NCBI GenBank assembly: GCA_019614645.1 | Contig: JABWDB010000005.1 | Location: 6,790,001 to 6,854,000, forward strand | Source: Stratiolaelaps scimitus | Taxonomy: Eukaryota; Arthropoda; Arachnida; Mesostigmata; Laelapidae | Direction of reading: 5' to 3' | Length of the DNA stretch: 64,000 nt | Shown here: piece after piece, positions 1 to 12,793 of the stretch | How positions within the stretch are numbered: position 1 is the stretch's first letter | Layout of the letters: each line of letters begins with the position of its first letter | The notes under the pieces: model-generated | Told to the model about the DNA's origin: nothing | The model's database searches: none | The model's input: only the letters and a program-made list of their open reading frames with translations | Position numbers and translations under genes: made by a program

Positions 1-1782
1 ACCGCAACAGTTGTTCCCTTCAACCGTTCAATCGCTGTCGACAAATCTAGCTGAGACAGTTGCTGCCAGGCTCAACTAAACTCGAATCGTCGGGTGGGCA
101 CAGCTCAACCTGCGAGAAGCCATTCCGTTGCCGACCGACACATCTACAGCGAGCCCAATCCTCGGACGCAGCAGCACTCTCATTTCCCCACCCACAGCCA
201 CCCCTGAAGCCCCGACTCCCAAACAACCTGGCAGCAGCGACCTGCTTTAGGTCACTGCTGCCAACTGCTCTATCGCCACTGTTGATAAAGGCGAGGGAAC
301 AAGTTCATTCATTCGAGGGAGGGCGGCATGAAGAAATCGTTGAGAGGTTTTTCAAGAGCTGTTTTTGCTTCGTTCTTTTTGTTGTTTTGCTTTATGAGAC
401 GGCTGTTGAGCAAGTACGAGCGAAGGTGTGCGTATGATGGGTGCAGGATAGGCGGTGATGCTCGTACCAATGTTGGCCCCGGCCGTTAGCTGTTGTTCGG
501 GTGGTGGCGAACTATTGAGGTGTACGACGGAGGGAGACAAGGAAATGGCGCGCGTAGGCTTCCAGCGACGTTCGAATTGAACTCCTTGGAAGGCGGCAGT
601 TCATTCGGAGGGGGGGGGCTAGGTTAGCGCAGCTGTCTACGCACGTCGAAGGGCACACGCTTATGGCTGCTGCGCAGTCGATCTGACCGATCCTTTTCTA
701 CCTTTTATGCATTGCCGAGTAGTCCACATGGGCAAACCCACAGGGCTGTCCGTGGGCTATTGAAGGCGTACTCGAGATCGGGATCACCGGTACGTCAGGT
801 GCTGCTGCAGGCAAGAAATGCTAGCGGCAGTCGCAAAACGCAGATGCGTTATTGCGGCTCCATCAATCCCCAAAGAAGTCGGTACAAGTCGAAGTAGCAG
901 GTAGAAAAGAAATAAACAAGTACTCAAGCATTGGCTGCAGATGAAGGCGCAGAATGAAGGCTAGACGGTCGGCCTCGTTCGAGCCCGACGTCTCACTTCA
1001 GCTTAGGCTTCGACGCGGCACGAGTATACCATGACTCTTTTTCTGGTCGGCGTATGTCGTCAGCTACGTATATGTCTCGAAATAGAGTGCAAGTCCATAA
1101 GTTCCATGAGCCTCAGCGAGGGTGGCGGTGCACGCATACCCTCTCGGTCGCTAACGTAGGTTCGAAACGCGTACGCTCAAGGAACACCGTTTAGATATAA
1201 TTTTATGGCTACGTTCTCTGTGTCTCGTTGTTGGTCAGATGCCTCATTTTCAGATGAGTTCATATGCAATAGTTATACATATTATGTTCTGCGTGCGGTC
1301 TGCAATCATCAACGTGATCATGCTTGGGATACGAGTAGGCGAGCATAGGCCGTATAGAACGTTCTGCAACGGTTGACCATGCGACGGCGGTTGCACATCC
1401 GGTAAGTGAATAGCATCCGATGACATGTTGAGATAGCATCAAAGCAACGATCTCATCTGATTCGTCAGCACCGATAATACCATGGTTTATTACCTATTCA
1501 AGGGTCTCGATCGGATAACGGAGATTCGCGTTCAGATCTGGTACCACCTGCTTTCGGGAGGGGGCTGACACTGATCTGACCACAAACTCGAACGATGACG
1601 GTGCTGCTCAATCTCACGCATAATAAATAAACGAGTCTTAGACACAGTGACTATATACACGCGATTGAGCACAGACGACGTTAATCAGAAGAAAATGTAT
1701 ATATATATATGATACATTGTATATTTTACATTATTAATGTAATTTGGTCAATAATTGGGTAGTCAACATGGATATTGCTTTA

Positions 1783-1784
<2 letters not shown>

Positions 1785-1813
<29 letters not shown>
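1785..1813. repeat. (TA)n microsatellite
   Basis: About 29 bp of pure TA; a shorter TA run lies at 1697-1710. Confidence 0.95.
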
Positions 1814-1816
<3 letters not shown>

Positions 1817-2122
1817 AAGCGTGCGTTGTTATCATGATGACAAAAAAAACAATTTTCGCCGCTCCAACTCAGAGGTAAACAACTCGGCGTTCTGTTCCAG
1901 GGGTAAGTGCATACTTGCGCCATGCGTATTTACACCATTCGCTGGGGAGCGAATGGCGTTGCCATGCGGACATGTCCACACACCGTGGGGAAGGTGACTA
2001 GAAACGTCCAACATCAGGCAGAATGAAGCCAACGAGCTCACAACAACAACAATAACCAGCAGCAGTAGCAGCAGCAGCACGCTTTTTGAAATCGCACACC
2101 GTTAGCCGAAGCTCATAGAACC

Positions 2123-2140
2123 AGAGAGAGAGAGAGAGAG
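2123..2140 (+). repeat. (GA)n microsatellite
   Basis: Nine AG units. It is followed by telomere-like GGGTTTAGCCTAGTTTAGG (2143-2161), which is too degenerate to call a telomeric repeat. Confidence 0.9.
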
Positions 2141-2999
2141 CAGGGTTTAGCCTAGTTTAGGCCACGTGGTTGGCTGGCAGTAGGACGAAGGATGATGCCA
2201 GTCGTGCCATGAGAAAGTGCTACCTTACTCATGGCTGCCGCCAGAATGACTGTCCTAAATAGAGATCTACTTTCACCAAATTGCGCGCCCATAAATAAGG
2301 ATTATCTAGATTCGTTGTGATATACTGAGAGCCCCTCTTCTGGCATCGCATCCGCACAAGCCACTCGTACTCGCTGGCAGCTCCGCCGCCTGGCTTTTGT
2401 CTCTTCAAGGTCAAATATTTCCTTTGCTCGAAGGGCGTTCGCGGGGGGGCTGTTGGAGGGGAGATCCAACCAGAGCGACCGAGGCACGACGGAGAGAAAA
2501 CTGGAGAGAGAGTGAGAGATATGCAAACGAACAGCACAGTGAGCACTGAGCGCCGCGACACGCGCGCAATGCGACCTGGAAATATGCCTTCTATGCAACG
2601 GCTGACGCTCGCACGGTTCCGCCGACTCGGATCGAGCCCCGACCCCCATCGAGTCGGAGCACACTGCGAAGCCTGCACACGTGGATTATTTGCAACTCTT
2701 CGTATGGAATCTTATTGCTTGACGGCGGGGGAAACAGAGAGTAAATTTATTGTGATACGATGCGGGAGCATTGAGCACGGCGTACATGCGCCGGTCTACC
2801 TAGGTACAACCCTTAACCGAATACAAAGAGAAGGTTGGTGGGAGGGAGTTAACACAGACATATGAATAGAAGAGAAAAATAGGTGTACGACAGCAGGTTA
2901 GGTGTCCTAGTCAAGCCTGGCCTGACCTAACTGCTGCCGTATATCTATGCGGGATAGAGAGAGATGGATGGATGGATAGATAGAGATGATTGTGCGTGT

Positions 3000-4060
3000 T
3001 TATGGTTCTCGGGTAGACGCAGTGGCAGTCGACGATTTGACGCGTGATTGAAAACGGGCACAGTACGTCGGGCTTAGATCTTATACAGCTGTGGCTGATT
3101 TACCCAAAAGTTCCACATAAACAGGGAAGACTATTCTTCAATTTGTTTCTGAGGCGGCATGGGAAAATATCGATTGCAGTATTGTTTGTACGGCTGCTAT
3201 TTATACCATCACTGCTTGTCAGGTTCGGCGCCGATGAGAGAATCACATTTGATACTGATGGAAAATCATTTTACCTTGAACTACACTATTAATAGCTGCG
3301 TTTTGAGCATGCTGCGCTCTAAATGTGCACCAAATAATCTCAGATTGCTGGTCGTTGTCCAAGAGGCGCCAGCAGGTGACGCCATGGGCCATCAGCAGCG
3401 AAGATTCTTCCCGTTGACTATCCACTATTAAGCTCTTGTCCGCTTCGGTCCACTTACGTCCCTGGCAGTCTCTTTTTTTCTTCGAGGTGCAGGGATTGCG
3501 CTATCAAAAGAGCCAGCGCTTTGCTTTCTGGATAGGCGCCTAATCCTCTTGAAAAGCGCTGACTCAACCCAATTCGAGCATGTCTAGGCTGAAGTTTCTC
3601 GGGTCCGTCCATATCAGAGAACGCCATAAGAAACCACACGAACGCGATTATGCTTTTAAGCTCAGAGCTTGTTTTTGTCGCCTCGTTCAGATTTTTTTCT
3701 ATTGAACTATAATAAATGCTAGCGATATTGATTAAGCTGCGAGGCAGACCTTGCATGTCATATGGTATTGTCGTTACAAACTGCCACGCTCAATGACAGT
3801 AGATGCTGAATGGCTTGACAACGGCATCGTATATAATAGAAGTGCGGCATTTGCATATAGATTAGCAGTGTTTGATAGTTAAATTCAATTGAATATTTAG
3901 TGAGAATATATTTCGTTTATTAAAAAAGTCTCCCATGAAATCGTCCATCACTAGCACCATAAACAACTTTGAGCAATTAACAAGACTTGATACAGCCTAA
4001 TTTGCCACCCCTGCAGGTGTCAAATGATGTAACACTAGGAGAACAAAACGCGATCGCGGT
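3000..4060. other. No gene recognised
   Basis: Nothing coding is evident. The right part (3780-4020) is AT-rich. Confidence 0.6.
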
Positions 4061-4238
4061 AGACCGGCTCTGGCCGGCATTGACACCATTGAAACACCAG
4101 CAGATGGCGTCGACTTCCTGCGATTCTGCCCATGACCGTTTCCGCCGCTAGCTCGGCTCGCCCGAGTTCATTTTGTCAATAGAGGGGCGCGTCAGAGCCA
4201 TCCAGGGGACACCGCGACAACTCTGGTTCGTTCTACCG
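4060..4238 (+). other. Possible leader exon ending at a perfect donor
   Basis: The stretch ends CCG|GTGAGT at 4238/4239, a full consensus donor tail. It contains a CTCF-like site and has no long open frame, so if it is transcribed it would be a non-coding first exon. No matching acceptor was assigned. Confidence 0.15.
4097..4109 (+). promoter_or_regulatory. CTCF-like motif
   Basis: CCAGCAGATGGCG closely resembles the common animal CTCF core CCAGCAGRKGGCG. A similar CCAGCAGGTGACG lies near 3369, and AGGTGGCGC at 10983-10991 matches the fly CTCF core. Short motifs like these occur by chance. Confidence 0.25.
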
Positions 4239-4906
4239 GTGAGTGCCCAGCTGACCGTAGGTAGCTATGGGGACGTCCTTGGTAAACCTCCACCCGTCCA
4301 CCTTTGGACGCCCTGCACTTTTCCCGTTAAGCAAAGTGCGTAGTTCATACATCGTGAAATGCGGACCGGACACATGGTGATAAACGGAGAATTCTTTGAC
4401 GTTGACACGGGCCAGCCACCTCGGCGTGAGCGCTCGCTCAACATGACTCCCATGGATATAGATGACTACTTCGTTAAACATTGTTCTACTAAAGGCCTTT
4501 GCTGGTTATGAAAAAAATGTCGGACAACTATCCGCGGGCCTGCTGGTAACGTGCCCGCCATTGTGGCCATGGCCCTATGTGCACTCTAGCTATATAGTGT
4601 GCCAGCATGTGGAATTCTTGGCGCGATCAAACTTGTAGATAATCACTTAGCATGCTATTCGCTTTCAGTTTGAAGCGCACGGAGAGCCACACCTGTTCGA
4701 CAATTGTGCAGACTTCATTTAGATTGATCATTGCAAATTGAAATGCTTGAGTCCGCGGATCGCCAGAACGATATTTGGAATTAGACAATTCAAGCTCGGC
4801 AATCGAATAACCTGGGATGGGTCGGGACCAAATGTAAAGGCAAATCCTCTTGCTCAGCTCTGAGGTAACGTATACTTCTGAGATGTATGGGACCTGCTTA
4901 TCTAGT

Positions 4907-5172
4907 AAAATTCCAGGAAAACTCTGGGCAAAATTGTCCTTGTGAAAATTCCAGGAAAATTCTAGGCAACATTGTCCTTGTGAAAATTCCAGGAAAACTC
5001 TGGGCAAAATTGTCCTTGTAAAAATTCCGAGAGAACTCTAGGCAAAATTGTCCTTGTGAAAATTCCAGGAAAACTCTGGGCAAAATTGTCCTTGTGAAAA
5101 TTCCAGGAAAACTCTGGGCAAAATTGTCCTTGTGAAAATTCCACGAAAATTCTAGGCAAAATTGTCCTTGTA
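4907..5172. repeat. 38-bp minisatellite, seven tandem copies
   Basis: Copies start at 4907, 4945, 4983, 5021, 5059, 5097 and 5135, each 38 bp and beginning AAAATTCC. Copies 1, 5 and 6 are identical. The others differ by 1-5 substitutions, such as CTGGG against CTAGG. A degraded tail of (AAAATT) units and one AATTCCAG remnant follows to about 5200. The period is not a multiple of three and the minus strand has no stop in the unit, so the same 38-residue peptide repeat appears in all three minus frames. I regard that as a consequence of the repeat, not a gene. Confidence 0.95.
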
Positions 5173-5199
5173 AAAATTAAAATTAAAATTAATTCCAGA

Positions 5200-6760
5200 A
5201 ATTAACGATTAGGAAAACGTGTTCGTCATCGAGCAGACAGATGACTTCGACAGTCATTTATATTGAGATTGAATTCGAAGATTGCCCGTGTCGGCCACAT
5301 TAAGACGTAAATGTCCTTACGGTTTTGACTGATTAATTACCGCTATTATCCCCAATGGGGACGTTTTAGCTCGCAATTAGAGACTTTATCGAACGGGCGC
5401 TCAATAGCAGGACAAGTCAAGGACACCAAGCTAATAAGCAATACGAGCTTCCGTTCCGACACTTTCCATTGCCAATCCAATAATAGTTAGGGCACGTACT
5501 ATACGTATATAGGTATACGGTTTGACCCCGTCCGAACGAGTGACTCCGCCAGAGGCTAGTTCTGCCTCGGTATGAAGCGGCATAGAACTCGATTCGAGTA
5601 TAATAGTTCGATACCGCCGCCATTCGGGCAAATAATAGTAAATCAGTTCGAAGTCGATAGACAACCACATTCGTTTAACGACACAGAAGTGTTTCAGCAA
5701 CGTGTTAATATCAAGTTTTGTCTAGTTATCGATTTCGCTTACAGCTGAGGTTAAAATAGTTAAACTGTGGGTGTAGATTGGGGACAATTAAATCTAGGTA
5801 TGGGAAACCATTTGAGCGGCGGACGACGACCGAGCAGCCTTGGCATTTTCAGCTATCCACAACATTGTGACTAAATATAGGCGGCACCTGTAAACATCTC
5901 TCCAGTTACGTTCCCTCCATTATATTCCGCCTCAATAGAATACGAAGCTTGTTAGCCACTGTGCCATGTAGTTACCAACATCAAACCAGCCGAGTGCGTA
6001 TCGGCTTTCTGGGCGCATAGGTAGATGGACACTCGATTTATATAACAAATGGCACATCTCTAATGTGTACTTTCCCATTCATATGACCACAAACAACATG
6101 ACCGTGTTCCGCGTATAACACACCGAGTACTGACGTATAAAGGAGCTAAGCGTATTGTATCTAAGCTATGCGTATTGGATACAGGAGATAATTAATTACT
6201 ACTACTAATAATAATAATAATATTAATAATAATAATAATATAGATGGACTATACAATAGATCTATACAATTTGTTTGTTCAGTTGGATCTGCCATTAGTT
6301 CTTTGGCCACAATCGACACAGGGAAAAATAGCCAATCAACTACGAATCAATAATAGATAAGAGACCTTCGAGAATATGAAGAAATCGATTTGAAACAGTC
6401 GACATAACGCAAATGAAGCACGATACTAGACGAGAAAGACAACGCCAACCATCCACTGGCTGATATTCTACAATGCATATAATACATTGAAGTGCGGGCC
6501 GTCGAGATGACCATAATCGATTTGCAGTTCCCACTAATCGTCCTACACAACAGTCCCAACAGCAGCCACAACAAGCTGGCAGCTATTTCGTCTCTCGGAT
6601 CCATAACAGGCGGGCGCGATTAGTCGGCCAACTCGCCATTGCTCCCTGTCAGCCCGACGGTCATCATGAGGCAAAAGCGTCATCGGCTAATGGCCGAATC
6701 TAATCATAAGTAATAATCGGCTCCACTTTAATTTCGTTGTTCCGTTATTGGAATGTATCT
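5200..6760. other. No gene recognised
   Basis: AT-rich sequence after the minisatellite. Short minus-strand frames of up to 89 codons show no domain. Confidence 0.6.
6197..6240 (+). repeat. (ACT)n/(AAT)n microsatellite
   Basis: Three ACT units run into about twelve AAT/ATA units with one break. Confidence 0.9.
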
Positions 6761-7608
6761 GTTTTGTTGCGGGGCGGGGCGCGGAGGGCGCAGGAGGCGC
6801 CACAGCGAGAATTCCGCATCGCAGCAGCGTACGGCGCGGTATTGCTGACGCCCGATGCTGTCTCGGTGATGCTGCCCTTTCATAGCTGCTGCAACTGGCC
6901 TTGTCCTTCGTCCCGTTGTCGTTTGTTGCTGCCGTGCAACGAAGAGGAGGAGGAGGAGCAGGAGGAGCTGCTGTTGTGCCTCGCGTAGTTATTGTGCGAT
7001 GCAGCAGTTCGTTGTTCTCTACGCGATGCTGCTGGCCGGTCGTGTCCGATGCCGGCAGCGGCGGCTACGATGGCGAATGGTTTTGTTACTGTCAGAACCC
7101 TCACGGGCGTGGCCCCCAGCACACCGCCGCGGGCCTGAGCCCCCCATGCGGTTCCCGCAACGCAAGCTTGTCCCCGGTATCGATGAAAGCCGCCATGAGC
7201 TTTTCACTTCGCACTTCCGATAGATGGACGGATTTCGGCGATAATTCGGTCGGCAAGCTGGCTGGCCGACCAGCTTCTCCATCGAGTGAGAGGGCCCGCA
7301 TTGCTTCTACACCATCTCATAACTCCAGTCATCTCTCTCTCTCTTTCTCTTTCTTCTCTGTTTCGCTTGCACCCCAGACAATTTCATCACGGACAAGTTC
7401 TCTTCTCTCCTGGTAGCGGCCGGTTGCTGCAGGAGCCGTCGGGGACCCTGGGCGCGAAATATAGGGGGCACTGCAGCATGGCTCCATGTAAGGCGAGGGG
7501 TGCGGCAACGCGTTGCGTTGTAGAATGTTGCCGTAGTTGTGGGAGCGCCGTCCGCATCGGCAGCAGTGGTTCGATTTCCGATCCGGATAGTTGTTCCTGC
7601 AGCTAAAA

Positions 7609-7635
7609 CTGCTGCTGCTGCTGCTGCCGCTGCTG
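7609..7635 (+). repeat. (CTG)n triplet run
   Basis: About nine CTG units with one CCG, in a GC-rich block. A second CTG run lies at 7784-7803. On the minus strand these read as Gln runs in a long but doubtful frame. Confidence 0.9.
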
Positions 7636-8217
7636 GTAAGTCCGGAGCAGCGCTTTGCCTCGCTGCCGACTCAAGCCGCTGATCAGGACCCGCCCTGCCC
7701 GAGGCTCAGCCGGCGTCCGCAACTGAACAAGGGGACTGTCACCCCCCAAACGAAGTAAGCCGTGTTCAAATGGATAGACGGTTGCTGCTGCTGCTGCTGC
7801 TGGCGCCGAGAGTCCGCCACCGCCACCGAGAGAACGATGCTGTTGGCGGTAGCTCCGGGTGTGCGCCAAGCGGGCTGAGAAGTAGCAGCAGAGAGTGCGA
7901 TGGGAAACGCAAACGGACGGCGGAGCCTCACGCGCCAACGGGGTGAGACTGCCGCGATGCCATGGGGATCGTGCAAGGATCTGCGAAAGCCGTGAAGGGT
8001 GTGCCGGTGGTAACGCGCTGGCTGAACGGCAACGCGTCTCCTTATCCGCCTCTTGTGGATGATAGGAAACAACGCTCCCAGTCTAAGAGGAGGAGCGAAC
8101 GAGGAGAAGTGGTAACCTGGGGGGGTGGGTGGGGGGATGCGAAGGGCCTGTCTGCGGACGGAGCTGCCCCGAACTTGAGAGGGTGTACGGCCAACGGGCC
8201 GGAGATCAAACGCAAAA

Positions 8218-8721
8218 ATGGATTGCGTGTCAGTTTTCTGCTGGGTGATATATGAGACGCCTCCACGCGGATACACCCAGCCAGCCAAACGTACACGATC
8301 GTACGCCGAGATCGTACGAGACGCACAGCCAGCCAACGAGCCGGACATGGACGCCACTATACTCGTCAGCCGCTTGTTGGTTCGTTCATCCAGCCAGCCG
8401 CCGGCCGGGGACGACCTCTGCTCGCAGAGCAGCGCACGGCCCCGCTGCAACTTTGCTCCGCCAGCTCGTGGGCTGTTACCCTCAGCCAGATGCTCACCCG
8501 CACACTGTGCTTGCTGGCCGTCTCTCTTCCTTCCGACCGACGTTGGAGAGACGGAGCGACCGCCCGACGCTCGTATCTCGTTGTTGCTCACCCTGAGCTG
8601 CTCACACCAGTGCCAGTACCGACGCTGGGGAGAGATGCGGACCCCGTCGGCATCGCCAGTTAGCCAGCAAGCGTTAGCCGTTGCGGCTAACACCACCGTC
8701 GATTGCCATCAACAGCATTAA
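8218..8721 (+). CDS. Candidate 167-residue frame in GC-rich block
   Basis: A good-context ATG (CAAAAATGGA) opens MDCVSVFCWVIYETPPRGYT. The early part includes RSYAEIVRDAQPANEPD, which is protein-like; the later part is Ser/Arg/Pro/Cys-rich and resembles translated non-coding DNA. A 337-codon minus-strand frame (7683-8696) overlaps it. Stop-poor composition explains both at least in part. Confidence 0.15.
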   Translation: MDCVSVFCWVIYETPPRGYTQPAKRTRSYAEIVRDAQPANEPDMDATILVSRLLVRSSSQPPAGDDLCSQSSARPRCNFAPPARGLLPSARCSPAHCACWPSLFLPTDVGETERPPDARISLLLTLSCSHQCQYRRWGEMRTPSASPVSQQALAVAANTTVDCHQQH

Positions 8722-9079
8722 TACTACAAATAGCAGCAGCCGCCGCCGCCGCCGCGACCACCACCGCCACTACCGCCACCACCGTTGAAGTGAGCCGCTA
8801 CGCTCTTCGCGCAGCAAGCAAGGAGCTACGAGTTCGTTCCATCGGGCGGCGCGCTGTTGTCCGAGCAACGCGAGTTGCAGCACCAGCAGCAGAGGGCCTA
8901 GTCTCGTGTTACTGCCTGAACAATCGCAGCTTTGTGCAATATCGTGTACGAGACGGCCTGGCTGTCACGGCCGCGGCACGCACATTGCGTTGCTACGCAA
9001 GCCGCTAGCCAATGTTGCCCAGCGTGTACAGAGCTCGCAATGTTCCCGCTTGCCGCGATGCTCTCGTTGGGGAACCTGC

Positions 9080-10880
9080 TTGAATCGATAAATGCATTCG
9101 TGTAAAAAGATTGTTGTTATATTGCACAACCGTTCGACAAACGCCACCTGTGCAGTTGAGATTATGATGTATCACGCTAGAGCATCTTATGCAGACATAC
9201 ACCTTTACATGCTTGATCATAGACCGTCCACTCGGTGTTTTTCGCCGTCACGTCTTGTTGTCGAACAGATGGAATTCTAGCTAATTAGGTTGCGCACACT
9301 ACATTGAATTATCTCGGGTAGCCCTTGTTTTTCGATATTTACGTTGAGGTTGTATAGCAACAAAAACGTACTGATGCCCTATGTAACCAATCTGTAGTAA
9401 AGTATTTTCGTGCTGGATCCGGCCACCAGCCCTTTTACCGTCAGACATCTGTCGACGAGGGCACGGTTTAAGAACTCCGACATCCCGAAGGTTGTGGCTG
9501 CGTTCGAACCTGCCGTAAACATTCATAATTGTGTCATTGCGTAATTGGCACAATTGCGTATGTCCTGTTGAACGATAGTCTAATACAATTCGTAAGACTA
9601 ATGATGCGTTTAACGTAACAGCCAAGGAAATACGTCACTTGTAAATAGGTGGACATAAAGAACTTTTATTTTCTTTGAAGTGCAGGAAATCATCTTCAAC
9701 ACACGGACACGACCAGAGAAGTGGGCCATAATGTTGGGCCAATCCAGTGCGAGGTTGACGTGATGACAAGAACCTCTACCTTCATAAAACTAATCCTCTG
9801 CTGAGAGTTTTTCTCTCCCCTCGATTCGCACATAAAGAATCTAACATACTCGTGCTGCAACCTTCGTGCCAAGATATCTGATATATTTTCTGTTCATTTC
9901 TGTCAAGTAAAATATTGACGGCAAGTATCCATTATGAACTCCATAAGGAGCTTTACTGCGTCGGTGTTCGCTGCCATAGCAGTGTGCAACTCCTATAAAA
10001 GCCTCAGAGGATCTGACGGAACTCTGCGAGCATATGTGCATATAGCGTAATCCCTCACAGTGATCTTGGTTACTCATACAGTGAATAGTGTTTCGATTGG
10101 CGGACGCTTCACGCGTGGCCTGGATCAAATCAGATTGTGCCTCATATCGCATATACGTATCTCATATCGCAAACCGGCGTAGAGGTAACAATATTAACAC
10201 CATCATGCACTCACAGGATGATTCAGGCGTCACACGGCGTCTGACGAGTTTCTAGAAATCAAAATTGTTGGAAAATAACTACACTGTATCCGTTCCTCAA
10301 CCGCTACTAAAAAATTCTATAGAATTAACTCTACATGCGCTACAAGTACGATCGAGTACAGCTAAATGTGAACACATAACTAAATGAGCGAACACCTAAC
10401 GGAAGAACCGATCTGACAACTGAGAGCCAAGAAAAATATCCAATATGCTTGGTGATACGATTTGTTTGAATTGATTTAAATCGGTGTATCACCACTCTCT
10501 ATATTATTGCTGGTATTTGCACTCGATACAACGGCGTTCTATAGCTGTCGAGAACGTTAGCTTGTCTTTCAAGTGCCATTTTTGGGCTTCTATTGTGCTA
10601 TCTTCACACAGCTACAAAATGCACAGAGAGCACAGTCAATTTAATGATGAGGACGATTATTATTCAAGCCAAAAAAATACGTTTAGATAAAGCGGACGAA
10701 GAACGCCGCTTCGGCTCTAGTTGCGCAAGATCAGGCTGTCATATTAATAATATATTATAGCATACTAAAATGTTGACATTGACGCTGTTCTTTTAGCCCC
10801 TAGAGAGGCTGCGTTATAGTTGTATGGCCCGGCGTCTCCATGAATCGCTTGACAGCAGATGATTTAAACGCAAAAAATCA
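9080..10880. other. No gene recognised
   Basis: An AT-richer stretch with no supported gene. An imperfect inverted repeat GGTGATAC...GTATCACC lies at about 10451-10496. Confidence 0.6.
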
Positions 10881-10889
10881 ACAGATCTA

Positions 10890-11530
10890 TCCGTTCTATA
10901 TCCGTTGAGGCGAGCCGACGCTTCTGCCAACGTGCTCAATGCAGCGCGGTGTTTCCGAGACCTGTGGGAGCGCTGACACGTTAGGTGGCGCATTGACTGA
11001 CGGGCGAAAGACGTCAGTTTTCGCTGGGGTAGCTTTCCTTTAGCTGGGCAGACGAGGACTGATTCAAGCTCGGTGGGGGAACCCGCCGCAGCAGTTGAGT
11101 CCCAAGAAACGCCCCGCGCCATGCACTGACTGTGTTGCAGTTGCTGGGGTTTGCTGGGGGTTTGGGCCTCAATGGGGCCGGAGGTGGGGGAGGGTCCGTC
11201 ATGTGGCAAAAGTTTCCACAACTCCCCTGCTTTCGCTTTTCGATGTGAGACGGCTGCCTTGCTGGCTGTCCGAGCGGCAGCCGGCACAACCGCATACATT
11301 TGTCAAAATCACATCGCCCTTCGCTGACGCCCTCGTCGCGATGCGGTCGGCCTCTCCGGGATATGAGAACCAGAGGGCCGGCCCCAGAACGGGCGAGCCT
11401 TACCGGCAGGCCCTTGCCACTCATCCGGCGCCCCAGATAGTGGCAAGCCTGCCAGTTTCTCTCGCAGTGAGTGGTATGGGGTCTTGTTGACTGGCTCGAC
11501 TATAGAGAGCGGACGAATGGCGACCGGGCA
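10890..11530. promoter_or_regulatory. GC-rich block
   Basis: Moderately GC-rich, with overlapping frames on both strands (161 and 136 minus, 131 plus) and an AGGTGGCGC site at 10983. No domain is visible. Confidence 0.3.
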
Positions 11531-12790
11531 ACCGAGTGCCGAAAAGGTGGCAGAACCCACCTGCCCAACCCACAGGACTTCCGACACACCTTCCGGAATA
11601 TCAAGGGAACAAACACCCTTGTATTGGTCTCTATGCTACTGCCGCTGTTGAGGCTTCTTCGCCTTCGTTCGTAGCATCGTTCGTAGAATCGATTCCCGCA
11701 GGAGACGACAGCGAAATACCAATAGAGCAGGCGCTGCTAGGAATATGCGCGTGTAGTCGTGGCAGGACCCCCACGGCAAGCGTACCTGGCCAGAGGAGTA
11801 TCTGTGGGCGGATAATACAAACGACAGCTAGCAGAGCGTACTGATGAGTGATCTTGCCAGGTGGACATGTGACAAGCTTCCCTTCAATGGTATAAGCTTC
11901 TCGTGGGTTAACCTAGTGAGATAACATGCTTTCGAGGAATTTGAAATGCAGCGAAGCACATGATGCAACATATGAGGCAGCCGATATTCTAGATATTCCA
12001 TTATTAGTGCGAGTGAAATGTGGATTGGAGGGGATAGATAGCGTGCCAGGGTTTCACATTGACCGCATCAGTTAAGGGACAAGTGTATTTCACTCATTTT
12101 GGATTGGCCGGAATTGGAATCGAGACAGGAACGTGTTTCCTCGCAAACATCCAATATCGGACCAAATACGTCCATATATTTACGTTCCTCCAAAGCATGA
12201 CCACCGTTCGATTACCCACGAAACGTTCCGGGTGCCGCCAGTTTGTCAGCAGGGGTCCTCTATGAATTTCATGAACCACACAACTAATCGAGCAAATAGA
12301 TATATCTTGCACACCAATCTCCTTGTACTACTTCTACACAAGGTAGAAACATAGATAATGCATAAATTATACCAATTATTTCTTTCCAAATTTCTCACAA
12401 CCAAAGTCAACAGTGGTTGGAGTGTGTAAAGAAATTCACACAGCTAGCAGCATATAATTGTCATTCATCATTTCGTCTTATGTAGATTGTATTCCTTGAT
12501 CTAAGAAAATATTATAGAACGATCATCTCAGAATTGAACAGCTAGAAATTATATCCTGAGGTCCTCTGATACCGTTAACTATGAAAGAATCAGCTCAAGG
12601 GCCATAATGCTGACATTGAAACTAAGTCCGATGAGCAGTTTCGGTCGGGCCGAGTATAGCAGGAATGTCCTGTTCGTGGGGTCCAGATATGAAGTGGGAC
12701 CCCACGCCGGCCTTCGCTTTTACCATCTGTATAGTGGATCTACAATCGATGTAGATACCCAAACAACAATGCATGCATTGAAATAGAGGA
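11530..12790. other. No gene recognised; 5' flank of the 13043 gene
   Basis: GC content falls towards 12.3-12.6 kb. No TATA box or clear transcription start was identified. Confidence 0.5.
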
Positions 12791-12793
12791 GGC

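Larger units (their letters stand above)
1..3000. other. No gene recognised
   Basis: Mixed-composition DNA with scattered short frames on both strands, the TA and GA microsatellites listed, and a GATA/GGAT-type simple run near 2960-2990. The 125-codon frame at the left edge (60-437) has no domain and weak context. Confidence 0.6.
6760..9080. promoter_or_regulatory. GC-rich, triplet-repeat block
   Basis: High GC and CpG, with GAG, CTG, GCC and CAG triplet runs (7609-7635, 7784-7803, 8738-8786). Long frames exist on both strands over the same DNA (337 codons minus, 167 plus), as expected where stops are depleted. It is best read as a promoter/5' leader region; transcription direction is undetermined. 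Confidence 0.4.

Noticed and set aside
611..690. tRNA-like A box (GGTTAGCGCAGCTG)
   Set aside because: No matching T-arm stem or good B box at the right spacing, and no cloverleaf.
4627..5159. Three overlapping minus-strand frames with similar peptides
   Set aside because: They are the 38-bp minisatellite read in its three phases, not separate genes.
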